A DNA stretch of 64,000 nucleotides, from NCBI RefSeq assembly GCF_003013695.1, contig NZ_CP027792.1, positions 1,322,501-1,386,500 on the forward strand, written 5' to 3'. A program made the translations under genes and the position numbers. Origin of the DNA: Pulveribacter suum (GTDB lineage: Bacteria; Pseudomonadota; Gammaproteobacteria; Burkholderiales; Burkholderiaceae_C). Below are positions 9,739-20,039 of the stretch, piece by piece (positions within the stretch are counted from its first letter, which is position 1; each line of letters starts with the position of its first letter). The notes beneath the pieces were generated by a model. It saw nothing but the letters and a program-made list of their open reading frames with translations. It was not told where the DNA came from and did no database searches.

Positions 9739-9834
9739 GGGTGCAACGAATCCAGAAAGAGAGTTTGCCGGGAGAGGCGGGTTTGTTATGGTCATTTCAG
9801 GGGCCGCTCCGGCGCGTGAATACATGTAAAAAGC

Positions 9835-9863
9835 ACCATATCAGCAACAGTTTGCACTGACAA
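9835..9863 (-). promoter_or_regulatory. Sigma-70 type promoter of fimV
   Basis: On the minus strand, TTGTCA (9858-9863) is followed by a 17-base spacer and TATGGT (9835-9840). Transcription would start near 9828, leaving an ATG at 9825 almost without a leader. That favours one of the downstream starts for fimV. Confidence 0.6.
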
Positions 9864-10011
9864 GCTGAGGCGGTGGCCAGGCTTTGCCGCCCCCTGATAA
9901 GGGCACGGAAAGCCATTTTTCATGTTGGTACGGGACAACGCAGCGTAACAGCGCGTATCCATACGTTGCATCCCCTCGCCGGGGAAGGCGCCCTGCGCAG
10001 CGGCCGGCCGA

Positions 10012-11124
10012 TCAGGCTTGCAGCAGGATGCGCAGCATGCGGCGCAGTGGCTCGGCGGCGCCCCACAGCAGCTGGTCGCCGATCACGAAGGCCGAGACAT
10101 ATTCGGGCCCCATGTTCAGCTTGCGCACACGGCCCACGCCGACTTCCAGCCCGCCGGTGATGGACGCAGGCGTGAGCTCCTTCACCGTGAGCGCGCGTTC
10201 GTTGGCGACAAATTTCACCCACGGATTGCCGCCCTGGATCAGCGATTCGATCTCTGCCAGCGGCAGGTCCCGCTTCAGCTTGAGGGTCAGCGCCAGCGAG
10301 TGGCAGCGCATGGCGCCGATGCGCACGCACAGGCCGTCCACGGGGATGGGCTTGTCGTTGCCCAGGATCTTGTTGACCTCGGCCTGGCCTTTCCACTCTT
10401 CCTTGGACTGGCCGTTGTCCAGCTGCGAGTCGATCCACGGGATCAGGCCGCCGGCCAGCGGTGCGCCGAAGTATTCGGTGGGCACGTCGTCACGGATGGT
10501 CTGGGCGACCTTGCGGTCGATGTCCAGGATGGCCGAGGCGGGCGTGGCCAGCTCGTCTGCCACCGCGCCGTGGATCACGCCCATGCCCTTGAGCAGCTCG
10601 CGCATGTGGTTGGCGCCGCCGCCCGATGCTGCCTGGTAGGTCATGGAGCTGACCCACTCCACCACATCGGCCTTGAACAGCCCGGCCAGACCCATCAGCA
10701 GGATGGAATTGGTGCAGTTGCCGCCAATCCAGTTCTTGCCGCCCGCGGCGAGCTTGTCCTTGATCAGGCCGTCGTTGACCGGGTCCAGCACGATGACCGC
10801 ATCGCCTTCCATGCGCAGGGCGCTGGCGGCGTCGATCCAGTGGCCCTGCCAGCCGCTGGCGCGCAGCGGGGGGAACACTTCCTTGGTGTAGTCGCCGCCC
10901 TGGCAGGTGATGATGATGTCGCACTTGGCCAGCTCGGCGACGTCGTTCGCGTCCTTGAGCTGGGTGTGCGTGCGCGCCATGGCGGGGGCCTTGCCGCCGG
11001 CGTTGGAGGTGGAGAAGAAGACCGGCTCGATCAGCTCGAAGTCGCCCTCGGCCTGCATGCGGTCCATCAGCACGGAGCCGACCATGCCGCGCCAGCCGAC
11101 GAGGCCTACCAGTTGCTTGCTCAT
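10012..11124 (-). CDS. asd: Aspartate-semialdehyde dehydrogenase
   Basis: 370 residues. NADPH-dependent reduction of aspartyl-phosphate to aspartate semialdehyde, the branch point to lysine/diaminopimelate, threonine and methionine. The N-terminal [15 protein letters not shown] is the Rossmann motif; the catalytic Cys is C137 in GGNCTNS; the substrate-binding segment [17 protein letters not shown] is present. It is the Gram-negative (E. coli-like) type. The start MSKQLVGL is used rather than the upstream in-frame codon. Its product feeds hom and thrC, which are also in this window. Confidence 0.96.
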   Translation of the reverse strand: MSKQLVGLVGWRGMVGSVLMDRMQAEGDFELIEPVFFSTSNAGGKAPAMARTHTQLKDANDVAELAKCDIIITCQGGDYTKEVFPPLRASGWQGHWIDAASALRMEGDAVIVLDPVNDGLIKDKLAAGGKNWIGGNCTNSILLMGLAGLFKADVVEWVSSMTYQAASGGGANHMRELLKGMGVIHGAVADELATPASAILDIDRKVAQTIRDDVPTEYFGAPLAGGLIPWIDSQLDNGQSKEEWKGQAEVNKILGNDKPIPVDGLCVRIGAMRCHSLALTLKLKRDLPLAEIESLIQGGNPWVKFVANERALTVKELTPASITGGLEVGVGRVRKLNMGPEYVSAFVIGDQLLWGAAEPLRRMLRILLQA

Positions 11125-11395
11125 TTCAATCGCCCTTTTACGAAGTGGGAAAACAGTACGCACGCGACCGGCGGCTGCTTCTTTCGCCCCGGCTCGTCTG
11201 GGCCAGGGGGGCGCACGACGATACCGGGACTGCTGTCAGCCCTTAATGGTCGTGGTTGTGGTGGTGGGGATGCGGATGGCGCGCGCGCCCGGGCCTGCGG
11301 GCAGGCGGTTCGGGGGGGAGGGGCGGGCGGCAAACATCGCGGGTCATTGTAGAGGAGGCGGCATTCCTGCCGCCGCCCTTGAGGACAACGCGCGT

Positions 11396-12466
11396 TCAGC
11401 GCAAGGCGTTGACGACGGCGTCGCCCATCTGCGCGGTGCCCACGCGGGTCGTGCCCTCGCTCCAGATGTCGGGGGTGCGCAGGCCTTGTGCCAGCACCTT
11501 TTGCACGGCTGCCTCGATGCGGCCCGCCGCCTCGGGCTGGTTGAGCGAAAAGCGCAGCATCATCGCCGCCGACAAGATGGTGGCCAGCGGGTTGGCCACG
11601 CCCTTGCCGGCGATGTCGGGGGCGCTGCCGTGGCTGGGCTCGTACAGGCCCTGCTTCCTGTCGTTCAGCGAGGCAGAAGGCAGCATGCCGATGGAGCCGG
11701 TGAGCATGGAGGCTTCGTCGGACAGGATGTCGCCGAACATGTTGCCCGTCACGATCACGTCGAACGCCTTGGGCGCCTTGACCAGCTGCATGGCGGCGTT
11801 GTCCACATACATGTGCTGCAGCTCCACGTCCGGGTAGTCCTTGTGGACTTCCGTCACCACGTCCTTCCAGAACTGGAAGGTCTCCAGTACGTTGGCCTTG
11901 TCCACGCTGGTCACCTTCTTGCCCCGCTTGCGCGCGGCCTCGAAGGCCACGCGGGCGATGCGCTCGATCTCGGGGCGCGCGTAGCGCATGGTGTCGAAGG
12001 CCTCTTCGGCGCCGGGAAAGTGCCCGTCGGCGGCGGTGCGCCGCCCGCGCGGCTGGCCGAAGTAGATGTCGCCCGTCAGCTCGCGGATGATGAGGATGTC
12101 CAGGCCGGCGACCAGCTCGGGCTTCAGGCTGCTCGCGCCCACCAGCTGTTCGTAGCAGATGGCCGGGCGGAAGTTGGCGAACAGGCCCAGGGCCTTGCGC
12201 AGGCCCAGGATGGCCTGCTCGGGGCGCAGGGCTCGCTCCAGGGTGTCGTACTTCCAGTCGCCCACGGCGCCGAACAGGATGGCGTCGGCGCCCTGCGCCA
12301 GCTTCAGGGTGGCTTCGGGCAGCGGATGGCCGGCCGCCTCGTAGGCGGCGCCGCCCACGGGGGCGGCTTCCATCTCGAACTTCACATCCAGCGCGCCCAG
12401 GACCTTGACGGCCTCGGAGACGATTTCCGGGCCGATGCCGTCACCCGGCAGAACTGCGATCTTCAT
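11396..12466 (-). CDS. leuB: 3-isopropylmalate dehydrogenase
   Basis: 356 residues. Third step of leucine synthesis, NAD-dependent oxidative decarboxylation. [15 protein letters not shown] at the start, [14 protein letters not shown] in the middle, the metal-binding [14 protein letters not shown] and the NAD loop [14 protein letters not shown] are all present. The frame remains open far upstream through leuD, but the start is fixed by the conserved N-terminus and the GAGAG in front of it. A palindromic repeat separates it from leuD. Confidence 0.96.
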   Translation of the reverse strand: MKIAVLPGDGIGPEIVSEAVKVLGALDVKFEMEAAPVGGAAYEAAGHPLPEATLKLAQGADAILFGAVGDWKYDTLERALRPEQAILGLRKALGLFANFRPAICYEQLVGASSLKPELVAGLDILIIRELTGDIYFGQPRGRRTAADGHFPGAEEAFDTMRYARPEIERIARVAFEAARKRGKKVTSVDKANVLETFQFWKDVVTEVHKDYPDVELQHMYVDNAAMQLVKAPKAFDVIVTGNMFGDILSDEASMLTGSIGMLPSASLNDRKQGLYEPSHGSAPDIAGKGVANPLATILSAAMMLRFSLNQPEAAGRIEAAVQKVLAQGLRTPDIWSEGTTRVGTAQMGDAVVNALR

Positions 12467-12480
12467 CTTCTTTGCTCTCC

Positions 12481-12530
12481 AATTGATAGCTACCAGCGCT
12501 TGACCAGCAAGCGCTGGAGGCATTTTTTGC
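12481..12530 (-). repeat. Dispersed palindromic repeat, copy B (leuD-leuB gap)
   Basis: On the minus strand it reads GCCTCCAGCGCTTGCTGG, then TCAAGCGCTGGTAGCTATCA. The core CCAGCGCTTG/CAAGCGCTGG is a perfect 10-bp inverted repeat. It fills most of the 74-base gap between leuD and leuB. Confidence 0.8.
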
Positions 12531-12540
12531 TTGAAAGGCC

Positions 12541-13191
12541 TTACGAGGCCATGGTGTGCGCCAGCCAGGGCTTGCGCGCCAGGCGCTCGGCTTCGAAGGC
12601 AGCGATCTTGTCCTTGTGGCGCAGCGTCAGGCCGATGTCGTCGTAGCCGCCCAGCAGGCAGTACTTGCGAAAGGCGTTGACCTCGAACGGGATCTCCTGG
12701 CCTTGCGGCTGCACGATGACCTGCTGCTGCAGGTCCACCGTCAGCTCGTAGCCGGGGAAGGCGAAGACCTCGCCAAACAGGCGGTCCACCGTGCCCTCCG
12801 GCAGCACGATGGGCAGCAGGCCGTTCTTGAAGCAGTTGTTGAAGAAGATGTCGGCAAAGCTGGGCGCGATGATGGCGCGAAAGCCGTACTGCGCCAGCGC
12901 CCAGGGCGCGTGCTCGCGGCTGGAGCCGCAGCCGAAGTTCTGCCGCGCCAGCAGGATGCTGGCGCCTTGGTAGCGCGGCTGGTTCAGCACGAAGTCCGGG
13001 TTGGGCTTGCGCTGTTCCTGCGGCATGCCGGGCTCGCCCTTGTCCAGGTAGCGCCACTCGTCGAACAGGTTGGGGCCAAAGCCGGTCTTCTTGATCGACT
13101 TGAGGAATTGCTTGGGGATGATGGCGTCGGTATCGACGTTCTCGCGGTCCATGGGGGCGACCAGGCCCTGGTGCGTGGTGAACTGTTGCAT
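12541..13191 (-). CDS. leuD: 3-isopropylmalate dehydratase small subunit
   Basis: 216 residues. Swivel subunit of isopropylmalate isomerase, partner of Leu[19 protein letters not shown] and [15 protein letters not shown] are the hallmark motifs. The start MQQFTTHQG is chosen over an upstream in-frame Met because it matches the family N-terminus. Confidence 0.96.
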   Translation of the reverse strand: MQQFTTHQGLVAPMDRENVDTDAIIPKQFLKSIKKTGFGPNLFDEWRYLDKGEPGMPQEQRKPNPDFVLNQPRYQGASILLARQNFGCGSSREHAPWALAQYGFRAIIAPSFADIFFNNCFKNGLLPIVLPEGTVDRLFGEVFAFPGYELTVDLQQQVIVQPQGQEIPFEVNAFRKYCLLGGYDDIGLTLRHKDKIAAFEAERLARKPWLAHTMAS

Positions 13192-13216
13192 GGTGCTGTG
13201 GTGTCCTGAAAACAAG

Positions 13217-13342
13217 TTAGCGGGCGGCGCGCTCGATGGCGGAGCCGGCGCGTTGCACGTCCTGGCCCATGCCGCGGGCCGTGTTGCAGCCGGCCAGCAC
13301 GAAGGCAGCGACGGCCAGCAGGGCGGGAAGAAGGCGGTTCAT
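13217..13342 (-). CDS. Entericidin-like small lipoprotein
   Basis: 41 residues: a hydrophobic signal [19 protein letters not shown] with a lipobox ending at C19, then a short tail [18 protein letters not shown]. This is the pattern of EcnA/EcnB-type peptides, small cell-envelope lipoproteins first linked to programmed lysis in enterics. It sits between leuC and leuD in the same direction and looks co-transcribed with them, an arrangement I recall from other beta-proteobacteria. Role here unknown. Confidence 0.75.
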   Translation of the reverse strand: MNRLLPALLAVAAFVLAGCNTARGMGQDVQRAGSAIERAAR

Positions 13343-13356
13343 GGCGTCGGTCTCCT

Positions 13357-14778
13357 TCAGGCGAACTGGCGAATGTCCACGAAGTGGCCGTGGATGGCCG
13401 CCGCCGCCGCCATGGCCGGGCTGACCAGGTGCGTGCGCCCGCCCGCGCCCTGGCGGCCTTCGAAGTTGCGGTTGGAGGTGGAGGCGCAGCGCTCGCCCGG
13501 CTCCAGCCGGTCGGCGTTCATGGCCAGGCACATGGAGCAGCCCGGCTCGCGCCACTCAAACCCCGCGGCCTCGAAGATCTTGTCCAGCCCCTCGGCCTCG
13601 GCCTGCTCCTTGACCAGGCCCGAGCCCGGCACCACCAGCGCCTGCTTGACGTTCTTCGCCACCTTCTGGCCGAGCTTTTTCACCACCGCGGCGGCCTCGC
13701 GCATGTCCTCGATGCGGCTGTTGGTGCAGCTGCCGATGAAGACCTTGTCCACGAAGATGTCGGCCAGCGGCTTGCCGGGTGGCAGCGCCATGTAGGTCAG
13801 CGCGCGCTCCATGGCGCCGCGGCGGGTGGCGTCCTTTTCCTTGTCCGGGTCGGGCACGCGGGCGTCCACGCCCAGCACCATCTCGGGGCTGGTGCCCCAG
13901 GTCACCTGGGGCACGATGTCCTCGGCCCGCAGCTCGACCACGGCGTCGAACGTCGCGTCTGGGTCGGAGTGCAGCGTCTTCCAGTAGGCGACCGCCTGGT
14001 CCCATTCCACGCCCTTGGGCGCCAGCGGCCGGCCGCGCACGTAGTCGATGGTCTTGTCGTCCACGGCCACCAGCCCGGCGCGGGCGCCGGCCTCGATCGC
14101 CATGTTGCACACCGTCATGCGGCCTTCCATGGACAGGTCGCGGATGGCCTGGCCGGCGAACTCGATGGTGTAGCCCGTGCCGCCCGCGGTGCCGATCTTG
14201 CCGATGATGGCCAGCACGATGTCCTTGGCGGTGATGCCGGGCGCCGCGCGGCCTTCCACTTTCACGAGCATGTTCTTGGCCTTCTTGGCCAGCAGCGTCT
14301 GGGTGGCCATGACGTGCTCGACCTCGGACGTGCCGATGCCGTGGGCCAGGGCGCCGAATGCGCCGTGGGTGCTGGTGTGGCTGTCGCCGCAGACCACCGT
14401 CATGCCCGGCAGCGTGGCGCCGTTTTCCGGGCCGATGACGTGCACGATGCCCTGGCGCCGGCTCATGAAGGGAAAGAATGCCGCCGCGCCGTGCTCGGCG
14501 ATGTTCTTGTCGAGCGTGACGATCTGCTCGCGGCTGATGGGGTCGGCGATGCCGTCGTAACCCCGCTCCCAGCCGGTGGTGGGCGTGTTGTGGTCGGCCG
14601 TGGCGACGATGGAGCTGGTGCGCCAGACCTTGCGGCCCGCCTCGCGCAGGCCCTCGAAGGCCTGCGGGCTGGTGACTTCGTGCACCAGGTGGCGGTCGAT
14701 GTAGAGCACGGCCGTGCCGTCTTCCTCGGTGTGGACGACGTGCTCGTCGAAGATCTTGTCGTACAGGGTGCGTCCCAT
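13357..14778 (-). CDS. leuC: 3-isopropylmalate dehydratase large subunit
   Basis: 473 residues. Aconitase-family subunit with a [4Fe-4S] cluster that isomerises 2- to 3-isopropylmalate. [15 protein letters not shown], the first cluster ligand in GSCTNSR and the pair in [11 protein letters not shown] are all intact. Length is typical. It is the first structural gene of the leu run, downstream of a LysR-type gene in the same direction. Confidence 0.96.
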   Translation of the reverse strand: MGRTLYDKIFDEHVVHTEEDGTAVLYIDRHLVHEVTSPQAFEGLREAGRKVWRTSSIVATADHNTPTTGWERGYDGIADPISREQIVTLDKNIAEHGAAAFFPFMSRRQGIVHVIGPENGATLPGMTVVCGDSHTSTHGAFGALAHGIGTSEVEHVMATQTLLAKKAKNMLVKVEGRAAPGITAKDIVLAIIGKIGTAGGTGYTIEFAGQAIRDLSMEGRMTVCNMAIEAGARAGLVAVDDKTIDYVRGRPLAPKGVEWDQAVAYWKTLHSDPDATFDAVVELRAEDIVPQVTWGTSPEMVLGVDARVPDPDKEKDATRRGAMERALTYMALPPGKPLADIFVDKVFIGSCTNSRIEDMREAAAVVKKLGQKVAKNVKQALVVPGSGLVKEQAEAEGLDKIFEAAGFEWREPGCSMCLAMNADRLEPGERCASTSNRNFEGRQGAGGRTHLVSPAMAAAAAIHGHFVDIRQFA

Positions 14779-14821
14779 GGCGGTCTCGTCTCGTGGGTGG
14801 AAAGGGGTGAAGGGGAAATTC

Positions 14822-15796
14822 TCAGTCAGCCGGCGCCAGGTGCTCGGCCAGCAGCCGGGCGGTGACGGGCAGGGCGGCAAAGTCGCGCGCCACCAGGGCC
14901 AGCTCGCGCCGCGCCCAGGGCTCATCCAGCGGCACGGCCGCCAGCCGGCCCACGCCCTGCAGCAGCGCAAAGGCCCGGCTGGGCACCAGGCCCACGCCCA
15001 GGCCGCTGTCGATCATGCGGCACATGGCGTCCAGCCCTGTGACCTGGATGCGCTGGCGCAGCGGCAGGCCGGCCTGCGCGGCGGCGGCGCGCATCCCCAG
15101 GCTGATGGAGCTGCCGGCGTGCAGCCCGACGATGTCGCACTGCAGCACGTCGGCAAAGCCCAGCGCCTCGCGCTCGGCCAGCGGGTGGCCCTGCGGCATG
15201 ACGACCACCAGCTCGTCCACCCGGTAGGTGCGGCTTTGCAGACCGTGGTCGGGCATGGCGGCGGGGATGTGGCAGATGCCCAGGTCGGCCGCGCCCTCGC
15301 GCACGGCGTGCAGCACGGCGGGCGACAGGTGCTCCTGCAGGTCGATCTTGATCTGGCTGTGGGTGCGGGCAAAGGTGCCCAGGTCTTCGGGCAGAAACTG
15401 CACGATGGCCGAGATGTTGGCGTGCATGCGCACGTGGCCGCGCACGCCGCCGGCGTATTCCGACAGCTCGCCCTGCATGCGCTCCAGCCCGAACAGCACG
15501 TTGCGCGCGTGGTGCAGCAGGCTTTCGCCGGCGGGGGTCAGCGTCACGCCGCGGCTGTGGCGGTACAAGAGCGCCGTGCCCACGGCGGCCTCCAGGTCGG
15601 ACAGGCGCTTGCTCACGGCCGAGGCGGCGATGAACTCCTGCTGCGCCGCGCGGCCGATGCTGCCCAGCTCGCAGACGGCCACGAACAGCTGCAGGGAGGT
15701 CAAATCGATGCGGCGCGCGAAGCTGCGTTCGGATTTCATGAGGGGCGGGGTGGCTGCGGCTTCTCGAAAAAAGAAGGTCTGCGCATTTTGCCCCAT
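14822..15796 (-). CDS. LysR-type transcriptional regulator
   Basis: 324 residues from the first Met, or 305 from the Met at 15739 ([19 protein letters not shown]); neither start has a good ribosome binding site. The winged helix-turn-helix covers roughly the first 85 residues ([29 protein letters not shown]), followed by a LysR substrate-binding domain with DLGICHIPA and [11 protein letters not shown]. It lies directly upstream of leuC in the same direction rather than divergently, so it may be co-transcribed with the leu genes. The effector cannot be read from sequence. Confidence 0.88.
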   Translation of the reverse strand: MGQNAQTFFFREAAATPPLMKSERSFARRIDLTSLQLFVAVCELGSIGRAAQQEFIAASAVSKRLSDLEAAVGTALLYRHSRGVTLTPAGESLLHHARNVLFGLERMQGELSEYAGGVRGHVRMHANISAIVQFLPEDLGTFARTHSQIKIDLQEHLSPAVLHAVREGAADLGICHIPAAMPDHGLQSRTYRVDELVVVMPQGHPLAEREALGFADVLQCDIVGLHAGSSISLGMRAAAAQAGLPLRQRIQVTGLDAMCRMIDSGLGVGLVPSRAFALLQGVGRLAAVPLDEPWARRELALVARDFAALPVTARLLAEHLAPAD

Positions 15797-15912
15797 AGAT
15801 TTGCGTCAAGACATCGCAATCAGCGATGGTGCGCGTTCCAGCCAGGCAACGCGGCCTCGTCCAGGGCGATGGCGCGGGCTGATGCATGCCCCGCTGCCGA
15901 TTCAGCATGAAA

Positions 15913-15963
15913 AGCGGCTCAAACCCTTGCTGGACAAGCGCAAGCAGCTATTCTTTCAGGAGT
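15913..15963 (+). repeat. Dispersed palindromic repeat, copy C
   Basis: Reads CGGCTCAAACCCTTGCTGG, then ACAAGCGCAAGCAGCTATTC and a TTCAGGAGT tail. It shares the core and the AGCTAT and AGGAGT ends with copies D and I and closely resembles copy J at 52155. It lies downstream of ubiD. Confidence 0.65.
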
Positions 15964-15968
15964 GGCCG

Positions 15969-17453
15969 CTACAGTCCCAGCGCGTCTGCCAGCGCGTTCA
16001 TGCGGACGCTCACGGCCGCGTCCATCGCCATGGGGCGGCCCCATTCGCGCTGGCTCTCGCCGGGCCACTTGTTGGTCGCGTCCAGCCCCATCTTGCTGCC
16101 CAGGCCGGCCACGGGCGAGGCGAAGTCCAGGTAGTCGATGGGCGTGTGCTCGATCAGGAGCGTGTCGCGCGCCGGGTCCATGCGGGTGGTCATGGCCCAC
16201 ACCACTTCCTTCCAGTCGCGCGCGTCGATGTCCTCGTCCACCACCACGATGAACTTGGTGTACAGGAACTGGCGCAGGTGGCTCCACACGCCCATCATCA
16301 CGCGCCGCGCGTGGCCGGCGTAAGCCTTTCGGATGCGCACCACGGCCATGCGGTAGCTGCAGGCCTCGGGCGGCAGGTAGAAATCCACGATCTCGGGAAA
16401 GGCCCGCTGGATCAGCGGCACGAACAGCTCGTTGAGGGCCAGGCCCAGCATGGCCGGCTCGTCCGGCGGCTTGCCCGTATAGGTGCTGTGGTAGATGGCG
16501 CCCTCGCGCCGGGTGATGCGCTCCACGGTCAGCACGGGGAATTCGGCGCGCTCGTTGTAGTAGCCCGTGTGGTCGCCGTAGGGCCCCTCCAGCGCGTGGC
16601 GCCAGCCGCTGGAGTGGCTGGCGTCGGGGTGGATGTGGCCCTCCAGCACGATCTCGGCGCGCGCCGGCACCTGCAGCGGCACGCCGATGGCGGCGGCCAC
16701 CTCGGTGCGCGCGCCGCGCAGCAGGCCGGCGAACTGGTATTCGGACAGGCTGTCGGGCACGGGCGTGACGGCGCCCAGCAAGGTGGCCGGGTCTGCCCCG
16801 ATGGCCACGGCCACGGGGTAGGGCTGGCCGGGGTGGCGGCGGCAGTGCTCGGCAAAGTCCAGCGCGCCGCCGCGGTGCGCCAGCCAGCGCACGATCAGCT
16901 CGTTTTTCGACAGCAGCTGCTGGCGGTAGATGCCCAGGTTCTGCCGCGGCTTGTCCGGCCCGCGCGTGACTGTGAGGCCCCAGGTGACCAACGGCGCCAC
17001 GTCGCCCGGCCAGCAGTGCTGGATGGGCAGCTGGTGCAGGTCCACCTCGCTGCCCTCCTGCACGATCTGCTGGCAGGGGGGGCGGCGCACCACGGCCGGG
17101 GCCATGCTCCACAGCGTCTTGAGCAGCTCGCGCCGGCCCCACAGCTCGCGCATGCCGCGCGGCGGCTCGGGCTCCTTGAGCTGGGCCAGCACCTCGCCAA
17201 AGGCGCGCATCTCGCCCAGGCCGGCCACGCCCAGGCCCAGCGCCACGCGCTCCGGCGTGCCAAACAGGTTGGCCAGCACCGGCATGGCGTGGCCCGTGGG
17301 GTGTTCAAACAGCAGGGCCGGGCCGCCGGCGCGCAGCACGCGGTCGGCCAGCGCCGTCATCTCCAGGTGCGGCGAGACCGGCTGGGCAATGCGGCGCAGC
17401 TGCCCGCAGCCCTCCAGCTGGGCGATGAACTCACGCAGGTCGTGGCAGGGCAT
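15969..17453 (-). CDS. ubiD: 4-hydroxy-3-polyprenylbenzoate decarboxylase (prFMN-dependent)
   Basis: 494 residues. Removes the carboxyl group from the prenylated ring during ubiquinone synthesis, using the prenylated FMN made by UbiX. Family motifs include [24 protein letters not shown], the acid-rich [11 protein letters not shown], and [28 protein letters not shown] near the C-terminus. Length is normal. It is the last gene of the ubi run, with a palindromic repeat between it and ubiX. Confidence 0.95.
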   Translation of the reverse strand: MPCHDLREFIAQLEGCGQLRRIAQPVSPHLEMTALADRVLRAGGPALLFEHPTGHAMPVLANLFGTPERVALGLGVAGLGEMRAFGEVLAQLKEPEPPRGMRELWGRRELLKTLWSMAPAVVRRPPCQQIVQEGSEVDLHQLPIQHCWPGDVAPLVTWGLTVTRGPDKPRQNLGIYRQQLLSKNELIVRWLAHRGGALDFAEHCRRHPGQPYPVAVAIGADPATLLGAVTPVPDSLSEYQFAGLLRGARTEVAAAIGVPLQVPARAEIVLEGHIHPDASHSSGWRHALEGPYGDHTGYYNERAEFPVLTVERITRREGAIYHSTYTGKPPDEPAMLGLALNELFVPLIQRAFPEIVDFYLPPEACSYRMAVVRIRKAYAGHARRVMMGVWSHLRQFLYTKFIVVVDEDIDARDWKEVVWAMTTRMDPARDTLLIEHTPIDYLDFASPVAGLGSKMGLDATNKWPGESQREWGRPMAMDAAVSVRMNALADALGL

Positions 17454-17464
17454 GGTTTGCAGTC

Positions 17465-17517
17465 AAATTAGCCTCCAGCGCCCGTCCAGCAAGCGCCAGC
17501 AGCTATCAATTCAGGAG
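17465..17517 (+). repeat. Dispersed palindromic repeat, copy D (ubiX-ubiD junction)
   Basis: Reads GCCTCCAGCGCCCGTCCAG, then AAGCGCCAGCAGCTATCAAT and TCAGGAGT. The right end runs into the last codons of ubiX, whose TGA stop (17511-17513) is read out of the TCAGGAGT tail. Confidence 0.75.
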
Positions 17518-18125
17518 TTTCCGGCAACGGGCGCCAGGGGCGGCAGGCCCTGCCAGCGCGGCGCCAGGTCGCTGTCCAGGCCCAGCAGGTCCAGCACGCG
17601 GGCCACGCTGTGGTCCACCACCTCGCCCACGCTGGTCGGGCGCTGGTAGAAGGCCGGCATGGGCGGGCAGACGATGGCGCCCATCTCCGTCACTGCTGCC
17701 ATGTTGCGCAGGTGCACCAGGTGCAGGGGCGTCTCGCGCGCCAGCAGCACCAGGCGGCGGCGCTCCTTCAGCGTGACGTCGGCCGCGCGGGTGAGCAGGT
17801 TGTCCGCCAGTCCGTGGGCGATGGCCGCCAGCGTGCGCATGGAGCATGGCGCCACCACCATGGCGTGCGCGGCGAACGAACCGCTGGCGATGCTGGCGCC
17901 CACGTTGTCCAGCTCGTGCACCACGTCGGCCAGGGCGCGCACGGCGGGCGGCTCCAGGTCCAGCTCGTGCTGCAGGTTGCGCCAGCCGGCGCCGGAGACG
18001 ACCAGGTGGCTTTCCACCCCGGGCAGCTCGCGCAGCACCTGCAGCAGCCGCGCGCCATAGACGGCGCCGCTGGCGCCCGAGATGCCGACGATGACGCGGC
18101 GCAGCGGCTCAGTGCTGCGCGTCAT
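17511..18125 (-). CDS. ubiX: Flavin prenyltransferase
   Basis: 204 residues. Attaches a dimethylallyl unit to FMN to make the prFMN cofactor of UbiD. The N-terminal RRVIVGISGASGAVYGARLL is the FMN-binding signature; MVVAPCSMRTLAAIAHG and ARETPLHLVHLRNM follow as expected, and PPMPAFYQRP closes the conserved core. Its start lies inside the 3' end of the DGC-domain gene (17-base overlap). The last few codons derive from a palindromic repeat. Confidence 0.95.
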   Translation of the reverse strand: MTRSTEPLRRVIVGISGASGAVYGARLLQVLRELPGVESHLVVSGAGWRNLQHELDLEPPAVRALADVVHELDNVGASIASGSFAAHAMVVAPCSMRTLAAIAHGLADNLLTRAADVTLKERRRLVLLARETPLHLVHLRNMAAVTEMGAIVCPPMPAFYQRPTSVGEVVDHSVARVLDLLGLDSDLAPRWQGLPPLAPVAGNS

Positions 18126-18534
18126 GGCCGTCCTCGCTCAAGGGGTGGGCCCGAAGGTCCGCCTCGATGTGGGCCAGCACCTCGGCCGCCTGCTGGGCGT
18201 CGAAGTCCTGGTGGGTGCGCTTTTTCACGCCGCGCTCGTGCAGGCGGTAGTGGCGCGCGGGGGCGATGCCGTGGCGCGCCAGGCTGCTCTTGACGCACAC
18301 CAGCGGGCAGCCGTCCAGGGCGATGATGTCGCGCCCGCTTTTCGCCAGCTTGACCAGCTTGGGCACGTCGCCGCCCACGCCGGCGATGCACGACATCTCG
18401 GCCACGCCGCGCCGGTCCATCTGCACGGCCACGTGGTTGGCCAGCTGCGCGGCGCTGGAGCAGCCGGAGCAGGAATAGACCAGTGGGTGGTCGGCCGGCA
18501 GCGGGGCGTCGTCCTCCGGCTCGTCGGCGCTCAT
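18109..18534 (-). CDS. DGC-domain, probable metal-binding protein in the ubi cluster
   Basis: 141 residues. Conserved cysteines C22 and C25 (YSCSGCSS), C49 (MSCIAGVGGD) and C76/C80 (ALDGCPLVC) match the DGC-domain family, small proteins annotated as putative zinc-binding with no known reaction. Its start codon overlaps the ubiT stop (ATGA at 18531-18534) and its end overlaps the ubiX start by 17 bases, so it is tightly coupled between two ubiquinone genes. The neighbours UbiU, UbiV (Fe-S proteins) and UbiT belong to the O2-independent pathway. A role in metal or cluster supply or in ring hydroxylation there is my inference only. Confidence 0.85.
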   Translation of the reverse strand: MSADEPEDDAPLPADHPLVYSCSGCSSAAQLANHVAVQMDRRGVAEMSCIAGVGGDVPKLVKLAKSGRDIIALDGCPLVCVKSSLARHGIAPARHYRLHERGVKKRTHQDFDAQQAAEVLAHIEADLRAHPLSEDGHDAQH

Positions 18535-19055
18535 GGCCGGGCTCCGAACGATCCAAAGGGCGAGGGCAGGCGCGGCAGGCGGCGCGCCAGCGCGGGGGCG
18601 CGGCGCTCCAGCACGGCGCGCGGGCTCCAGTGGCGCGGGTCCAGCACCGGCAGCTCCAGCGCGTCCAGCGCGTTCTTGACCACCAGGCCCAGCTCGGTGT
18701 CGCCCTCCATCACCAGGCGGCGGCTGAAGAACAGCGTGTCCGGGTCCTGGCGGCGCTGGGCCAGCAGCAGAAAGTCCTGCGCATTGGCGGTGATGGACAG
18801 ATCGGGCGCGGCCTGGGGCGCGCAGGGCGCAAAGCGCCGGCCGGTGCACGAGAAGTCGAACGCCACGCCCGCATCGCGCACGCGGATCGACAGGCGCTTG
18901 CCCGCCAGCAGCGCGTGCACATCCTGCGGCAGGTGGCGCGCCAGCGCCAGGTTGATGGCCGCCACCAGCAGCGCCGAGCCCGGATAGGCCGGCAGGCGCG
19001 ACAGCGCGGCGCCCACGGGGCGGGGCAGGGTGTAGGGCGGGGGCAAGGCTTGCAT
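18531..19055 (-). CDS. ubiT: SCP2-domain accessory protein for anaerobic ubiquinone synthesis
   Basis: 174 residues. An SCP2 lipid-binding domain (LLVAAINLALA, GKRLSIRVRDAGVAFDFS, LLLAQRRQDPDTLFFSRRLVMEGDTELGL) as in E. coli UbiT/YhbT, which binds ubiquinone intermediates and is needed only without oxygen. The FFSRRLVMEGDTELG stretch is characteristic of UbiT. It follows ubiV by 33 bases and couples to the DGC-domain gene by a four-base overlap. Confidence 0.9.
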   Translation of the reverse strand: MQALPPPYTLPRPVGAALSRLPAYPGSALLVAAINLALARHLPQDVHALLAGKRLSIRVRDAGVAFDFSCTGRRFAPCAPQAAPDLSITANAQDFLLLAQRRQDPDTLFFSRRLVMEGDTELGLVVKNALDALELPVLDPRHWSPRAVLERRAPALARRLPRLPSPFGSFGARP

Positions 19056-19088
19056 GGCGGGGCTCGAAAAAGAGGGGAAAGAAGGCGC

Positions 19089-19985
19089 TCAGGCAGCAGC
19101 GGCCGGCTCGACCAGCTCCAGGCCCGGGCGGCCGTGCCAGTAACCGTTGCATGGCGCCTCGGGCATGAAGGCGCGCAGGCTCGCCGCCGGGGCGGCCTGG
19201 CCGCTGCGGCGCGCGGCGTCGAAGGCGGCGATCACCTCCCGCATGCCGGCGGACTGCGGGCTCAGGCGCAGCACGTCCACGCCCAGCGCCTGCAGCTGCG
19301 GGATCTCGCCCAGCAGGCTGTGCACGCGCGCCGACTGCGTCTGCGTGCCGTTGAGCACCAAAAAGGCCTCGGCCTCGCGCGTGGCCAGCAGCTGGCCGTC
19401 CGGGTGCTCCAGGCAGGCAAAGCCGCAGTCGTCCTTGGGCCGGTTGTAGTGGCGCGCCGTGAAGCAGCGCGACGAGAAAGCCAGCGGCAGGCGGCCATAG
19501 GCAAACACCTCCGTCTGCAGCCCGGTGGGGCGGCGCGCCAGCAGCGCGGCCAGATCGTCCCGGCACATCTCCACCGGCGCCACCCAGCGCACGGCGCCCA
19601 GCTCGGCCATCCAGGCGACCGATTCGGCGTTGAACAGATTGAGCTGCGCGCCGGCCACGAAGGGCTGCTGGCCGGTGAGGTTGTGCACGGCGCCCATGTC
19701 GCCGGCCTCCACCAGAAAGCTGCCGTTGCGCGCCACCTTGTGCATCTGCGCCACCTCGGCGGTGGACTCCAGCAGCACCTGGGTGGACAGCACCGCCTCC
19801 TTGCCTGCGTCCTGCAGCATGCGGGCGATGTCCAGCCAGTCGTCCTGGCGCAGCTCATGGCGGCGCGAGCACACGGTCTCGCCCAGATAGACGATGTCCA
19901 CCGGCAGCTCGGCCACCGCCGCATAGAAATGAAAAACCGTCTCGCGCGGCCAGTAGTACAGCAGCGGACCCAGGGCTAACTTCAT
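19089..19985 (-). CDS. ubiV: Anaerobic ubiquinone hydroxylation protein UbiV
   Basis: 298 residues from the ATG at 19985, which has GAGGAG eight bases upstream. U32-peptidase-like protein that with UbiU carries out O2-independent ring hydroxylation. The four presumed [4Fe-4S] ligands are C39 (GETVCSRR) and C174, C187, C191 ([11 protein letters not shown]...[10 protein letters not shown]), closely matching E. coli Ubi[15 protein letters not shown] and GGMRE-like C-terminal parts fit the family. Located downstream of ubiU after a 178-base gap filled with GC-rich repeats. Confidence 0.93.
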   Translation of the reverse strand: MKLALGPLLYYWPRETVFHFYAAVAELPVDIVYLGETVCSRRHELRQDDWLDIARMLQDAGKEAVLSTQVLLESTAEVAQMHKVARNGSFLVEAGDMGAVHNLTGQQPFVAGAQLNLFNAESVAWMAELGAVRWVAPVEMCRDDLAALLARRPTGLQTEVFAYGRLPLAFSSRCFTARHYNRPKDDCGFACLEHPDGQLLATREAEAFLVLNGTQTQSARVHSLLGEIPQLQALGVDVLRLSPQSAGMREVIAAFDAARRSGQAAPAASLRAFMPEAPCNGYWHGRPGLELVEPAAAA

Positions 19986-20039
19986 CGTGGCTCTCCTCAT
20001 TCTTCTAAAGCGCGAGCACTGCTACTCACACTCGAAACC

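Noticed and set aside
7048..9819. 923-codon open frame antisense to fimV
   Set aside because: A by-product of high GC and third-position bias. Its translation is low-complexity Gly/Arg/Gln, while fimV on the other strand has a signal peptide, LysM and FimV domains.
11357..11374. Terminator after leuB
   Set aside because: GGCGGCA/TGCCGCC forms a stem, but it lies downstream of leuB without a T-run on the minus strand, so support is too weak.
11396..13057. Fusion of leuB with upstream sequence in one 553-codon frame
   Set aside because: The extra part is leuD read in the wrong frame. leuB has its own conserved start and GAGAG site at 12466.
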